Origin: Candidatus Buchananbacteria bacterium
Lineage (GTDB): Bacteria > Patescibacteriota > Patescibacteriia > 2-01-FULL-39-33
Length of the DNA: 41,421 bases
Direction of reading: 5' to 3'
Assembly (NCBI GenBank): GCA_903888345.1
Contig: CAISTG010000059.1
Span: forward strand, 1-41,421
The number at the start of each line of letters is the position of its first letter. Position 1 is the first letter of the stretch. Below are positions 1 through 8,755 of this stretch, piece by piece. Below the pieces are notes generated by a model. That model worked only from the letters and a program-made list of their open reading frames with translations. It was not told the origin of the DNA and searched no databases. Both the position numbers and the translations under genes were made by a program.

Positions 1-139
1 AAGAGAGTATGTTCATTGGTATAATCACGAGAGATATCACTTAGGTAAGGATATGAACGGATTAACCCCAATACAAAAATTTAATCAATATCTGTCATCG
101 GTCGAGTCAAAAGTGTCACCCTTGACTGTTAACTAAACA
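1..139 (+). mobile_element. 3' end of an IS element (IS481/IS3-like), truncated by the window edge
   Basis: The first 139 bases hold the C-terminal end of a DDE transposase and then the right terminal inverted repeat, which ends in ACA at 137-139. The reverse complement of the last bases, TGTTTAGTTAACAGTC, matches the left IS end at 41285 (TGTACAGTTAACATCA). Both ends also share a GGGTGACA motif slightly further in. TGT...ACA termini fit IS481-like elements, but the family call is tentative because the transposase core lies outside the window. Confidence 0.8.
2..136 (+). CDS. Transposase C-terminal fragment (rve/DDE integrase type), 5' partial
   Basis: This reading frame is open from the window edge to TAA at 134-136 and gives 44 residues. 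They include WYNHERYHLG and then NGLTPIQKFNQ. That WYN-x-ER-x-H...L...TP-x-x-F pattern is the usual C-terminal end of IS481/IS3-group integrase-core transposases, which catalyse cut-and-paste or copy-and-paste movement of the IS. The catalytic DDE core is upstream of the window and cannot be checked. The stop lies inside the terminal inverted repeat, as is common in compact IS elements. The same element type starts at 41363, so the genome probably carries several copies. Confidence 0.75.
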   Translation, partial: REYVHWYNHERYHLGKDMNGLTPIQKFNQYLSSVESKVSPLTVN

Positions 140-183
140 TTGTAATAAATAATCTAAATTTTAAGAATTTAATCAGATGTCAT

Positions 184-1359
184 ATGACAATAAAATCAAT
201 TAAGCAACTCAAGAATTTAAAGGGGAAGCGCGTTTTGGTGCGGGCTGACTTTAATGTTCCCTTAACTAAAGACGGTAAAGTTGGCCAAAGTGAAGACTTT
301 CGCATTGTGCGGACTGCTCCCACAATCAACTATTTAATTAAAAAAGGAGCGAGAGTGATTATTATGGCCCATTTAGGACGTCCCGAAGGGAAGACTAACC
401 CGAAATTAAGTTTAAAACCGGTGGCTAAGCGTTTGGCTCAAGTTATTAATCGCCCGGTAAAATTATCACCCGAAATTGTGGGAGCAAAAACCACTGAACT
501 CGTTAAAAATTTAAAAAACGGCGAGGTTTTGCTATTAGAAAATGTCAGATTTGATGCGCGGGAAGAAACTGCCGATAAGAAATTTGCTCAGCAATTATCA
601 ATCCTAGGAGATCTTTTTGTTAATGATGGTTTTGCTGTTTCTCATCGTGATCAAGCATCGGTTTCAACCATTCAACAATTTTTGCCGTCCTATGCCGGGT
701 TTTTACTGGAAGATGAAATTAATCACTTAAACCGAGCCTTAAGACTGCCGAAGAAGCCACTCGTCGTTATTATTGGCGGCGCTAAAATGGAAACCAAAAT
801 TAAAGTAATCAAGAATTTTACCAAAGTGGCCAAAAGGGTGCTACTGGGCGGCGCATTGGCCAATACCGTACTAAAAGTAATGGGAGTCACCATCGGTAAA
901 TCAGCGTTTGAGCCGGAGATGTTTGCCGAAGTAAAAAAATTGAAATTAACCGATAATCAAATCGTCGTGCCTGTTGATGGCGTCATGGCAACCAAAACTG
1001 ATGCCAAAAGTGGTCGCATGGACGCTTTTGCGGACATTAAGAGTGATGAGTTAATTTTGGATATTGGTCCGGATACCATTAAATTATATGCGAGTATCAT
1101 TAAATCGGCAAAAATGGTAATGTGGAATGGACCAATGGGCTTAATTGAAAATCCAGTCTTTGCTAAGGGCACCAAAAGTTTGATAAAAATTCTGGCAGCA
1201 GCCAAGGCCGAAACAATTATTGGTGGCGGCGAAACCGTTCAAATGATCCGTAAAATGAAGTTAGAAGATAAGTTTACGTTTATTTCCACTGGCGGGGGTG
1301 CGATGTTGGAGTTTTTGGAGGGTAAGAAGTTACCGGGGTTAAAAAATATTATTAAATAA
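184..1359 (+). CDS. pgk: Phosphoglycerate kinase
   Basis: Pgk interconverts 1,3-bisphosphoglycerate plus ADP and 3-phosphoglycerate plus ATP in the cytoplasm. The 391-residue length matches bacterial Pgk. The N-terminal substrate motif RADFNVPL (from residue 20) and HLGRPEGK (from residue 63) are present. LLENVRF, GGAKMETK in the hinge region, GGGET and the terminal STGGGAMLEFLEG nucleotide-site motif are also present. The ATG at 184 starts the conserved N-terminus directly, with no SD visible upstream. It begins a tight co-directional series of five genes. Enolase and two iPGM genes lie within 10 kb, so the lower glycolytic steps are grouped here. Nothing is unusual in the sequence itself. 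Confidence 0.97.
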   Translation: MTIKSIKQLKNLKGKRVLVRADFNVPLTKDGKVGQSEDFRIVRTAPTINYLIKKGARVIIMAHLGRPEGKTNPKLSLKPVAKRLAQVINRPVKLSPEIVGAKTTELVKNLKNGEVLLLENVRFDAREETADKKFAQQLSILGDLFVNDGFAVSHRDQASVSTIQQFLPSYAGFLLEDEINHLNRALRLPKKPLVVIIGGAKMETKIKVIKNFTKVAKRVLLGGALANTVLKVMGVTIGKSAFEPEMFAEVKKLKLTDNQIVVPVDGVMATKTDAKSGRMDAFADIKSDELILDIGPDTIKLYASIIKSAKMVMWNGPMGLIENPVFAKGTKSLIKILAAAKAETIIGGGETVQMIRKMKLEDKFTFISTGGGAMLEFLEGKKLPGLKNIIK

Positions 1360-1362
1360 GTT

Positions 1363-1689
1363 ATGGAACTTAAAGAATTACACGATTTTGTTAAAGCCGA
1401 AGATCAACGCTTGCGTGACTTGTATCCTTATGAAACCAAGAAAGAAATGATCATGGCGCGCATGGTTAAAATTACCGAAGAGGTTGGTGAATTATCCGAA
1501 CAGGTACTGAAGTCGCTGGCTTTTCAGCGCAAAGAAAAAATGGTTGACGTCAAAAAGGAAGATTTGGCCGAGGAACTAATCGATGTCTTAATTACTGCAT
1601 TTTTGTTGGCCGAGGCTTTTGAAGTTGATATTGAGGCGGCCATTGAGCAGAAGGTTGAAAAAATTAAAAAGCGTTTGTATAACCAATAA
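1363..1689 (+). CDS. MazG-like nucleotide pyrophosphohydrolase
   Basis: This is a small all-alpha protein of 108 residues. It has the MazG-type metal-binding pattern: EEVGE at residues 39-43 and EELID at residues 70-74, i.e. EExxE followed by ExxD. Enzymes of this superfamily hydrolyse NTPs or dNTPs to the monophosphate and pyrophosphate and often act in house-cleaning. The actual substrate cannot be read from sequence. The gene starts three bases after the pgk stop and ends three bases before the next gene, so it is surely cotranscribed. It has no obvious SD. Confidence 0.8.
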   Translation: MELKELHDFVKAEDQRLRDLYPYETKKEMIMARMVKITEEVGELSEQVLKSLAFQRKEKMVDVKKEDLAEELIDVLITAFLLAEAFEVDIEAAIEQKVEKIKKRLYNQ

Positions 1690-1692
1690 CAT

Positions 1693-2679
1693 ATGTCACC
1701 GGAAATTAAATCAAATAATATAGAAATAGAGCCAACTGAAGCAATGACGGTTAAAGAATTAGAAACGGGCCTTTACGACACTCAAGAAGAGTTAAAAATT
1801 GCAAAGGTAACTTCAGGGGCAGAGGATTCTAGGTATTTATCGCAATTGGTGGAGAGACAAAATTTATTAATCGATTTAATTTCAATTAAGGCTGTTGAAA
1901 TAAAAAAGGATGAATCGAACCCAGATGTTTATGTGGGCGTGCTAGATGGAATCACTAAAGATTACAATCAGATCATTAGTGAGGTGGGAGATGTCGAAGG
2001 AAAAGATATTAAAATTAAAGAAAAAGTTGGAACATATATCGATTCTCTTAAAGATAGAGCCAGACTTTTTATCGAAGATATTAAGCCAGAAAATAGCGAA
2101 GAAGAAGGTGAACCATTTGATCAGGCTATCTTCGAAAAAATGTTATTAATGATGGATGGTTGTATCGGCGTCGATCAAGAAAAATTTATTTCTAAATTAG
2201 GAGAGGCTCTAAGGCCAATGGCAGAATTTCAAGTCAATAATCCTAAGTTAGCTGAACGAGCTAGAAGAAAATTATTTTTAAGAAGTAGTAGTGATAAAGA
2301 ACAATTTTATCCAATCAGGGGAACAGACAGCATTTTATCTTATGGTATTGGAGGTAGGAATGGTGATAGTCTACACTTACATTTAGCGCCAATGCGTACA
2401 GTGGAAGATAAGCATAATTTTATGTATGTAGTCATGATGAAGGCCTTCGAGGATGTGGCTGAGGTGGTTAAGGCAAATAATCAGGTTAAGGTTATTACTG
2501 CGACTTCCTATTTGGTCGCTGCAAGGCCAACGTATTATAAGAAATTTGGTTTTGAATTGGAAGCTTTGAGTACTACCGAACGGGGACATTCTTGGGGTGC
2601 AGAAGAGCGTCCCGTCTTACGAGCATTTATGGATCGTGAAAAATTTATTAAACTATTTGAAAAAAAAGATAATTTATAA
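1693..2679 (+). CDS. Uncharacterised protein with a possible GNAT-like C-terminus
   Basis: This is a soluble 328-residue protein with no signal peptide or membrane segment. The N-terminal two thirds is charged and helical and not recognised. The C-terminal third contains a stretch, ATSYLVAARPTYYKKFGFE, that resembles the end of a GNAT acetyltransferase fold, where 'yykkfGFe' follows the last strands. The acetyl-CoA pyrophosphate loop (Q/RxxGxG/A) is not clear, so acetyltransferase activity is only a guess. The gene sits between the mazG-like and SIMPL genes with gaps of 3 and 19 bases, inside the pgk operon. Confidence 0.55.
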   Translation: MSPEIKSNNIEIEPTEAMTVKELETGLYDTQEELKIAKVTSGAEDSRYLSQLVERQNLLIDLISIKAVEIKKDESNPDVYVGVLDGITKDYNQIISEVGDVEGKDIKIKEKVGTYIDSLKDRARLFIEDIKPENSEEEGEPFDQAIFEKMLLMMDGCIGVDQEKFISKLGEALRPMAEFQVNNPKLAERARRKLFLRSSSDKEQFYPIRGTDSILSYGIGGRNGDSLHLHLAPMRTVEDKHNFMYVVMMKAFEDVAEVVKANNQVKVITATSYLVAARPTYYKKFGFELEALSTTERGHSWGAEERPVLRAFMDREKFIKLFEKKDNL

Positions 2680-2698
2680 ATAATTAACTAACAAAAAT

Positions 2699-3505
2699 AT
2701 GGAAGAAAAAAAATCTTGCTGCGGCCATGAGGCTGATAGCAAATGCAAATGTCATTGTGGCAAGCATATCGTCTTGGGACTTTTAGCTGTAGTGCTAATC
2801 GTCTATGTCGGTGTATTAATTCGCAATGGTTTGCGAACTTATGATTATATCGGCAAAACACCGGATATGATCAATCAAATTACGGTAACTGGTACTGCTA
2901 AAGTTAGCGCCACCCCTGATGTTGCCGTTTTAAATATGGGCATCGTTAGTGAGGGAGCCAGCGTTACGGTCGCCCAAAAAGGCGTCACCGATAAAATGAA
3001 CGCGATTATTGCTGCCTTAAAGGGCCAGTTCAAGATTGAAGCTAAGGATATTCAAACCGAAACCTTTAGTGTTAATCCTAAGTATGACTGGAGCAGCGGC
3101 AAACAGACGATTGTAGGCTATACTGCCAACCAAAGCGTGAGTGTTAAGGTTCGTGATTTTAATATCACTGGTGATATTTTGGCTAAAGCAACTGAGCTCG
3201 GTGCCAATAATGTTTCTGGCCCATCTTTCTCGATTGATGATCCGGAAAAAGTTAAGGCTGATGCGCGAGAGAAAGCTATCACTCAAGCTAAAGCTAAGGC
3301 ACAGCTGTTAGCTACTCAGGTTGGTATTAAACTTGGCCGTATTGTTAATTTTTATGAGGGTGGCAATGAGGTTGCTAATGTCGCTTACGGCTTTGGCGGC
3401 GCCACAATGGATTCAGCAGTCGCCATGAAGGCGGTAGCTCCGACCATTGAACCAGGTAGTCAAGATGTTCAGTTAACTGTAAGTTTAAGCTACGAAATTA
3501 AATAA
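2699..3505 (+). CDS. SIMPL (DUF541) domain protein, membrane-anchored
   Basis: The protein has 268 residues. The first 22 residues are rich in Cys and His (CCGH, CKCHCGKH) and would be cytoplasmic. One membrane segment follows (about residues 24-42). The exported part is a SIMPL/DUF541 domain: ITVTGTAKVSATPDVAVLNMGI, then a QKGVTDKMNAII helix, a central YTANQSVSVKVRD strand, the AREKAITQAKAKA helix and a final QDVQLTVSLSYEI strand. SIMPL proteins form oligomeric assemblies at the envelope and have been linked to stress resistance, but the biochemical role is uncertain. The Cys/His-rich cytoplasmic tail is not part of the standard domain and may bind metal. Confidence 0.85.
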   Translation: MEEKKSCCGHEADSKCKCHCGKHIVLGLLAVVLIVYVGVLIRNGLRTYDYIGKTPDMINQITVTGTAKVSATPDVAVLNMGIVSEGASVTVAQKGVTDKMNAIIAALKGQFKIEAKDIQTETFSVNPKYDWSSGKQTIVGYTANQSVSVKVRDFNITGDILAKATELGANNVSGPSFSIDDPEKVKADAREKAITQAKAKAQLLATQVGIKLGRIVNFYEGGNEVANVAYGFGGATMDSAVAMKAVAPTIEPGSQDVQLTVSLSYEIK

Positions 3506-3510
3506 TTTCT

Positions 3511-5034
3511 ATGAAAAAGCTTCTTTGTTCTTTAATATTATTGCTGGCGGGATTAGTATTAACTAATAATTATGCTCAAGCCGCCATTGTTATTACGCCC
3601 GGAGACTTGCTTAAAACAGCAAATAATTCTGGCGTATATTATTATGGTATTGACCTGAAGCGTCATTTGTTTTCTAATGAAATTACTTTTTGGAGTTGGC
3701 ATACTGGCAGTTGGAAAGATCAAAACATTAAAGTCATCTCGCAAGACGAATTCGACTCTTTGGACACTGGTAATAATATAACTATGAGGCCAGGTAATAG
3801 TTTTATTAAATTTGATAATAGCGAAATACTTTACGCAGTTGAGCCAGGAGGAATTTTATGTGAAGTTAATCCGACCTTTGCCAACAACCAGAAAATTTGG
3901 AAAGTGATCGTTCAGTCTAGTTTTCAAACTGATTACACTAAATCATTCGATTGCTCGTTAAGCGACTACACTTTGCAAGATGATATGCCGGAAGGCTCAA
4001 TTTTCCGTTATACAGATGGTATTCAAACTTTCTATATGTCGAGTGACGGCTCACGACCAATCGACATGAACAATGGTTTGGCAAGCAATGGCTTTAAATC
4101 AAATTCGATTATCATAATTAAAGACCCAGCGCCAGGATCTTCGGCGCGAATGCGTACTGCCATTACGGCCAAAGAAGATACTTTTAGTATTGATAAAGAA
4201 CTAAATTTAAGGGGTGATTCGGTCGTTAGTAACGTCAGTTCGGGTACCATTAGGGGCTGTAATATTGATAATGGCAAGGGCCAACAAAGCTCTAGTGATG
4301 GTGTGAGTTGGAGCAATTGTCGAGCGACAGTATGTGATACTAATTATCAAGTTACCGCCGGTGCTTGCGCACTTAAACCTGGACTTCAGCCGGCGCTAGT
4401 TCCGACTAAAAACGGTTCAATCAGTAAAATTTCTACCGATGCGCAATGGCTCAGTGATGGTGGTTTTTATATTGATATCTATTGGTTAAGTGATGTATCT
4501 GGTATTGGTTATTATCGCTACCTGTATGGTGATAATCAACCTTATGGTGATTGGATCGCGGCTAATGAAACCAAAAAAATTACTGAGGGTTATTTGTCAA
4601 AAACAACCTTGAATTATTTGCCTTATGATACGGTCCAGAACCTGCAGTTCAAGGTGGCTAATAGTTCCAATAATACTGAAACCACATATTCCACTTATCG
4701 TTTCTTTACACCAAGTAAACAAACGAGGACGACCTCAGGAACCGTTAATTTTAGTTATTCTTATGCTCCGGGCGGAACGACTGGTACTTTGACTGATGTT
4801 GCGATAACTGTTTCTGCTACTTACAATGGCATGCTAGAGTATCGAGAGCTCTATTCTGACGGTAGTCCCATGCAAGAGTGGATTGGCCTAGATGTAATGG
4901 CTGGAACGGGTGATAGTTATCAAGGAACTTTTCATAAAGATTGGGCGTATGGGAGTAGTCGCACTTTTGAATTTAGGATTTCTGCCGCTAACAAGGAAAC
5001 CTATGCGTCTAGGGATACTTTCACACTAAAATAA
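3511..5034 (+). CDS. Secreted surface protein with repeated G-x-L-x-x-x-YY modules
   Basis: This is a 507-residue protein with a clear signal peptide (MKKLLCSLILLLAGLVLTNN, cleavage probably after AQA). The mature part opens with modules of the form PGDLLKTANNSGVYYYG...KRHLF, GNSFIKFDNSEILYAVE and GSIFRYTDGIQTFYMS. The same kind of module recurs in the protein at 36415. The C-terminal half is beta-rich and may hold fibronectin-like or Ig-like domains, including two related blocks with YRYLYGDNQPYGDWI and EYRELYSDGSPMQEWI. The latter look like a tandem duplicated domain. No catalytic motif is seen. It is the last gene of the pgk operon, six bases after the SIMPL gene. A role at the cell surface is inferred. 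Confidence 0.7.
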   Translation: MKKLLCSLILLLAGLVLTNNYAQAAIVITPGDLLKTANNSGVYYYGIDLKRHLFSNEITFWSWHTGSWKDQNIKVISQDEFDSLDTGNNITMRPGNSFIKFDNSEILYAVEPGGILCEVNPTFANNQKIWKVIVQSSFQTDYTKSFDCSLSDYTLQDDMPEGSIFRYTDGIQTFYMSSDGSRPIDMNNGLASNGFKSNSIIIIKDPAPGSSARMRTAITAKEDTFSIDKELNLRGDSVVSNVSSGTIRGCNIDNGKGQQSSSDGVSWSNCRATVCDTNYQVTAGACALKPGLQPALVPTKNGSISKISTDAQWLSDGGFYIDIYWLSDVSGIGYYRYLYGDNQPYGDWIAANETKKITEGYLSKTTLNYLPYDTVQNLQFKVANSSNNTETTYSTYRFFTPSKQTRTTSGTVNFSYSYAPGGTTGTLTDVAITVSATYNGMLEYRELYSDGSPMQEWIGLDVMAGTGDSYQGTFHKDWAYGSSRTFEFRISAANKETYASRDTFTLK

Positions 5035-5038
5035 GATG

Positions 5039-5067
5039 TTGAATTGAAAAAATATTTGTGTTAAAAT
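5039..5067 (+). promoter_or_regulatory. Promoter upstream of the HD hydrolase-enolase operon
   Basis: TTGAAT at 5039-5044 and TAAAAT at 5062-5067 are separated by 17 bases, a good sigma70-type arrangement just after the preceding stop codon. Confidence 0.6.
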
Positions 5068-5093
5068 AGAGGCGGTGTTAAGCCGCCTCTTTG
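5068..5093 (+). terminator. GC-rich hairpin, terminator of the pgk operon or leader hairpin
   Basis: AGAGGCGG (5068-5075) pairs perfectly with CCGCCTCT (5083-5090) and is followed only by TTTGC. Because it lies right after the -10 box at 5062, it may instead be the 5' hairpin of the next mRNA. Both roles are possible. Confidence 0.5.
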
Positions 5094-5103
5094 CATTAAA
5101 ACT

Positions 5104-5745
5104 ATGAATAATTTAGTCGAAAAAGTGCGCGAGATAATGATTGATCGATTAGCCGCCAATAAAGGCAGTCATGATTTTGATCATACGGAACGTGTTTATA
5201 ATATGGCCGTGCATCTCGCTGAGTCTGAGGGTGCTGATCTAGAAGTTATCCAATTAGCAGCCTTATTGCATGACATTGCTCGCAAAGAAGAAGATGATAG
5301 TAACGGGGCCATTAACCATGCTTTAAGAGGCGCCGAAGTTGCGCGAGAAGTTTTGTTAAATTTAGAAGTTATTGAGGATAGGATTGATATAATTTGTGAA
5401 TGTATCGCCCGCCATCGTTTTCGCGATACCTATTTGCCGGAAACGTTAGAGGAAAAGATTATTTTTGATGCCGATAAATTGGACTCGATTGGGGCAGTTG
5501 GTTTGGGACGGGCTTTCTTGTTTGCCGGTGAGGTCGGTGCTCGAATGCACAATAAGGATGTGGATATTCATAATACTGTTGAGTATTCTTCGGAGGATAC
5601 AGCTTATCGTGAGTTCTTAGTAAAACTTTCTAAAATTAAAGACAAAATGCAGACCGAGGAAGGCCGCCGTATCGCCGAAACTCGTCATCAATTTATGACT
5701 GATTTTTTTGACGCGATGAATGCCGAAGTTGATGGAGAAAAATAA
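5104..5745 (+). CDS. HD-domain phosphohydrolase
   Basis: This is a 213-residue cytoplasmic protein of the HD superfamily. The metal-binding residues are visible in order: the H of SHDFDHTERV near residue 23, the HD of LLHDIARKEEDD, a central ARHRF histidine, and the D of FDADKLDSIGAVG. This layout resembles the YedJ/YpgQ-like group of small HD hydrolases, which act on nucleotides or similar phosphoesters. The substrate is unknown. It is followed after 22 bases by eno and shares the promoter at 5039. Confidence 0.85.
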   Translation: MNNLVEKVREIMIDRLAANKGSHDFDHTERVYNMAVHLAESEGADLEVIQLAALLHDIARKEEDDSNGAINHALRGAEVAREVLLNLEVIEDRIDIICECIARHRFRDTYLPETLEEKIIFDADKLDSIGAVGLGRAFLFAGEVGARMHNKDVDIHNTVEYSSEDTAYREFLVKLSKIKDKMQTEEGRRIAETRHQFMTDFFDAMNAEVDGEK

Positions 5746-5767
5746 CAATAAATAAATTAAAAATATT

Positions 5768-7027
5768 ATGGCAAAGATCAAATCGATCAAAGCGCGAGAA
5801 ATTCTCGATTCGCGCGGTAATCCGACTGTAGAAGTTGAAGTAATTTTGGATAACGGTAAAAAAGCTTGGGCTGGCGTGCCGTCAGGCGCTTCAACTGGGT
5901 CACGAGAGGCCTTAGAACTCCGTGATGGCGATAAGAAGCGGTACAACGGTAAAGGTGTACTCAAAGCCGTTAAAAACGTCAATACTATTATTGCCCCAAA
6001 ATTAAAGGGCATGGATCCATCAAAGCAAAAAGAAATTGATGCTGTCATGATTAAGTTAGATGGTACCGACAATAAATCAAAGTTGGGCGCTAATGCCATG
6101 TTGGGCGTTTCGATGGCCGTTGCTAGAACCGCTGCCTTTTCTGCCAAAAAACCGCTTTACGTTTATTTACATAAGAAGTATTGGAGTAAAGGTAAGTTAT
6201 CTTTCCCAGTGCCAATGATGAATATTATGAATGGTGGCGCTCATGCTGGTTGGTCCATCGATATTCAGGAGTTTATGGTTACGCCACAACAAAAAAACAT
6301 TAAAGAAGCTGTCAGATGCGGTGCGGAAATTTTCCATGCACTCAAAAAATTATTAGCAAAGGCTGGTTATCCGGTTACTGTTGGTGATGAAGGTGGTTAT
6401 GCGCCGAAATTGGCTGGTAATGAGCAAGCGATGGGCTTAATTATTCAAGCCATCACTGAAGCGGGTTACAAAATGGGCAAAGACGTGAAGATTGCTATTG
6501 ATGCCGCCTCTTCAGAGTTTTTTGATGATGCTAAAAAAGTTTATGATATGAAAGCCGATAAGAAAATCAGAACCTCGGCCGAAATGATTTCTATGTATGC
6601 CGATTGGGCCAAGAAATATCCGATTGAATCTCTAGAAGATGGTCTAGCTGAAGGGGATTGGTCTGGTTGGGCTGATTTGACTAAAGCCTTAGGCAAAAAA
6701 CTTTCACTCGTCGGGGATGATTTGTTTGTTACTAATCCAGTAATTTTAAAAGAAGGAATAGAAAAGAAAGTTGGTAATGCGATTTTGATCAAATTAAATC
6801 AAATTGGTACGGTTTCGGAAACTGTTGAAGCGATGAAACTAGCTCAAGCAAATAAATATAAATTGGCTGTTAGCCATCGTAGCGGTGAAACTTGCGACGA
6901 TTTTATTGCTGACTTAGCTGTTGCTTCTGGAGCTGAGTATATTAAGACTGGCTCGCTATCAAGAATGGATCGTGTTGCTAAATATAATCGTTTGATGGAG
7001 ATTTGGGACGAACTCGGGAAGAAATAA
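5768..7027 (+). CDS. eno: Enolase
   Basis: Enolase dehydrates 2-phosphoglycerate to phosphoenolpyruvate. The 419 residues cover the whole family length. The N-terminal ILDSRGNPTVEVE signature, the substrate loop GVPSGASTGSREALELRDGD, GGAHAGWSIDIQEFM, catalytic Glu208 in VGDEGGYAP, the metal-binding aspartates of AIDAAS and VGDDLFVTN, and the LNQIGTVSET and SHRSGETCDDFIADLAV signatures are all present. The last signature has Cys-Asp where many enolases have Glu-Asp. Together with pgk and the two iPGM genes it completes the lower glycolysis set in this region. A strong terminator follows. Confidence 0.97.
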   Translation: MAKIKSIKAREILDSRGNPTVEVEVILDNGKKAWAGVPSGASTGSREALELRDGDKKRYNGKGVLKAVKNVNTIIAPKLKGMDPSKQKEIDAVMIKLDGTDNKSKLGANAMLGVSMAVARTAAFSAKKPLYVYLHKKYWSKGKLSFPVPMMNIMNGGAHAGWSIDIQEFMVTPQQKNIKEAVRCGAEIFHALKKLLAKAGYPVTVGDEGGYAPKLAGNEQAMGLIIQAITEAGYKMGKDVKIAIDAASSEFFDDAKKVYDMKADKKIRTSAEMISMYADWAKKYPIESLEDGLAEGDWSGWADLTKALGKKLSLVGDDLFVTNPVILKEGIEKKVGNAILIKLNQIGTVSETVEAMKLAQANKYKLAVSHRSGETCDDFIADLAVASGAEYIKTGSLSRMDRVAKYNRLMEIWDELGKK

Positions 7028-7043
7028 ACGACTAAAATATTTT

Positions 7044-7084
7044 AAAAGACCAAACACCTGAGGAATTTAGGTGTTTTGTCTTTT
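7044..7084 (+). terminator. Terminator after eno
   Basis: A long hairpin pairs AAAAGAC (7044) and AAACACCT with AGGTGTTT and GTCTTTT (ending 7084). A/T tracts flank both sides, so it could act in both directions. Confidence 0.8.
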
Positions 7085-7104
7085 AAAAGAAAATGTGGTA
7101 TAAT
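7076..7104 (+). promoter_or_regulatory. Extended -10 promoter for the iPGM-efflux operon
   Basis: TGGTATAAT (TATAAT at 7099-7104) carries the extended TGn motif. TTGTCT at 7076-7081 lies 17 bases upstream and overlaps the eno terminator. It leaves a leader of about 50 bases before the ATG at 7161. Confidence 0.65.
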
Positions 7105-7160
7105 ATTCCTATCAATTTCCGATTAAAAATTACCAATTACGAATTAAATCAGTCGCAATT

Positions 7161-8753
7161 ATGATCGATAAATCATCAAGTAATAAGACCAAAAAAACGA
7201 ATAAAATAAAAACAGCCAAAAAAGTAGTCTTACTGATTCTTGATGGTTGGGGAATTGGAGCTGAGGATAAATCCAATCCAATTTGGTTAGTGCAGCCGAA
7301 ATTCATCAACTCCCTGTATGAAAAGTATCCCTGGACGAAGTTATGTGCTTCTGGCGGTTGTGTTGGTGTTCCGGCTGATCAAGTGGGAAACTCCGAAGCT
7401 GGTCATATTAATTTAGGTGCGGGTCGAATTGTTGATCAAGACTCTGTAAAAATTTCCAAAAGTATTAATACTGGGCAATTCTTTAAGAATGCTGCCTTTT
7501 CAGCGGCAATTAATCATGCTATTAAAAATAAGTCGGCTTTACATTTAATGGGGATGTTAAGCAATGGGCAAAGTCCGCATAGCGATCCAGACCAATTGCT
7601 GGCTTTATTAACCATGATTCGCCGACATCCAATAAAAAAAGTATATTTGCATTTATTTACTGATGGCCGCGACAGTCCGCCAATGTCATCACTTAATGCC
7701 GTCGTAACTTTAGAAAAATTATTGAAGCCAAATGAAACGATCGCTACAATCATTGGTCGTTTTTATGCGATGGATCGCAAGAAGGTTTGGAGTAGAACTA
7801 TTGGTGCTTATAACGCCATGATTGACGGTCAAGAGGCTGGTTTTGCACCTAGTGCCCGAGCCGGAATTACGCGTTCTTATAATGCTGGAATTACTGATGA
7901 ATTTATTAAACCAATTGTTATCAAACAAAAAAACAAAATGGTTCCGCGCATCTCGGATAACGACTCTATTATCTTCTTAAATTTACGTAGTGATCGTGCG
8001 CGACAATTAGCAAAGCCATTCGTGCAAGATAAATTTGAAAACAAAAATCCGGGGTTTGCCAAAAGAAAGAAAGTGCTCCAAAATATCGTTTTTGTCGCCA
8101 TGACCGATTTTGGTCCCGATTTGGATAATATTTTAACAGCCTTTCCTTCGGAGGATGTCAAAAAAACATTACCGTTAATGTTAAAGGGGAAGCGGCAGAC
8201 TTATATTGCAGAAACTGAGAAGTATGCCCATGTAACTTTCTTTTTTAATGGCGGCTATGATCATTCATTGGCAGGCGAGCAATGGGTAAATATTCCATCA
8301 CCTCACATTGACCGTTACGATAAAGTGCCTGCTATGTCGACTGCCGCGATCACTAGTAAAGTCATCGCCTCGCTTAAGTCTTCTGATTTTATTTGTGTTA
8401 ATTTCGCCTGTCCGGATATGATTGGTCACACCGGTAGCATGGAGGCGGCAGTAGAGGCAGTCAAGGCGGTTGATGGCTATGTCAAAAAAGTTCATGACGC
8501 TGTTTTAAAACATGACGGCGTACTACTGATCACTGCTGATCATGGAAATATCGAGTATATGCTTAATTTAGAAACTGGTGAAAAAATAACCGAGCATACT
8601 GCTAATCCGGTACCGTTTATTGTTATCGGCAAAGATTATAAGCCGGCGACAAGATTGAAGAAAAATTGCGTCTTAGGCAATGTCGCGCCAACAATTTTGA
8701 AATTATTTGGTCAAGAAAAGCCGCATGCGATGTCTAAAACAAGTATCATATAA
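7161..8753 (+). CDS. gpmI: 2,3-bisphosphoglycerate-independent phosphoglycerate mutase, copy 1
   Basis: iPGM converts 3-phosphoglycerate to 2-phosphoglycerate using two metal ions and a phosphoserine intermediate. This 530-residue copy has LLILDGWGIG, the nucleophile Ser78 in VGNSEAGHINLG, DGRDSPP, GRFYAMDRKKVW, FLNLRSDRARQ, the ETEKYAHVTFFFNGG block, HTGSMEAAVEAV and LITADHGNIEYM. All catalytic motifs are intact. It has a Lys/Thr/Ser-rich N-terminal extension of about 20 residues before the first strand, which the second copy lacks. The next gene is a second complete iPGM two bases downstream. The two sequences are clearly diverged, so this is an old paralogue pair or a transferred copy. Confidence 0.94.
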   Translation: MIDKSSSNKTKKTNKIKTAKKVVLLILDGWGIGAEDKSNPIWLVQPKFINSLYEKYPWTKLCASGGCVGVPADQVGNSEAGHINLGAGRIVDQDSVKISKSINTGQFFKNAAFSAAINHAIKNKSALHLMGMLSNGQSPHSDPDQLLALLTMIRRHPIKKVYLHLFTDGRDSPPMSSLNAVVTLEKLLKPNETIATIIGRFYAMDRKKVWSRTIGAYNAMIDGQEAGFAPSARAGITRSYNAGITDEFIKPIVIKQKNKMVPRISDNDSIIFLNLRSDRARQLAKPFVQDKFENKNPGFAKRKKVLQNIVFVAMTDFGPDLDNILTAFPSEDVKKTLPLMLKGKRQTYIAETEKYAHVTFFFNGGYDHSLAGEQWVNIPSPHIDRYDKVPAMSTAAITSKVIASLKSSDFICVNFACPDMIGHTGSMEAAVEAVKAVDGYVKKVHDAVLKHDGVLLITADHGNIEYMLNLETGEKITEHTANPVPFIVIGKDYKPATRLKKNCVLGNVAPTILKLFGQEKPHAMSKTSII

Positions 8754-8755
8754 TT

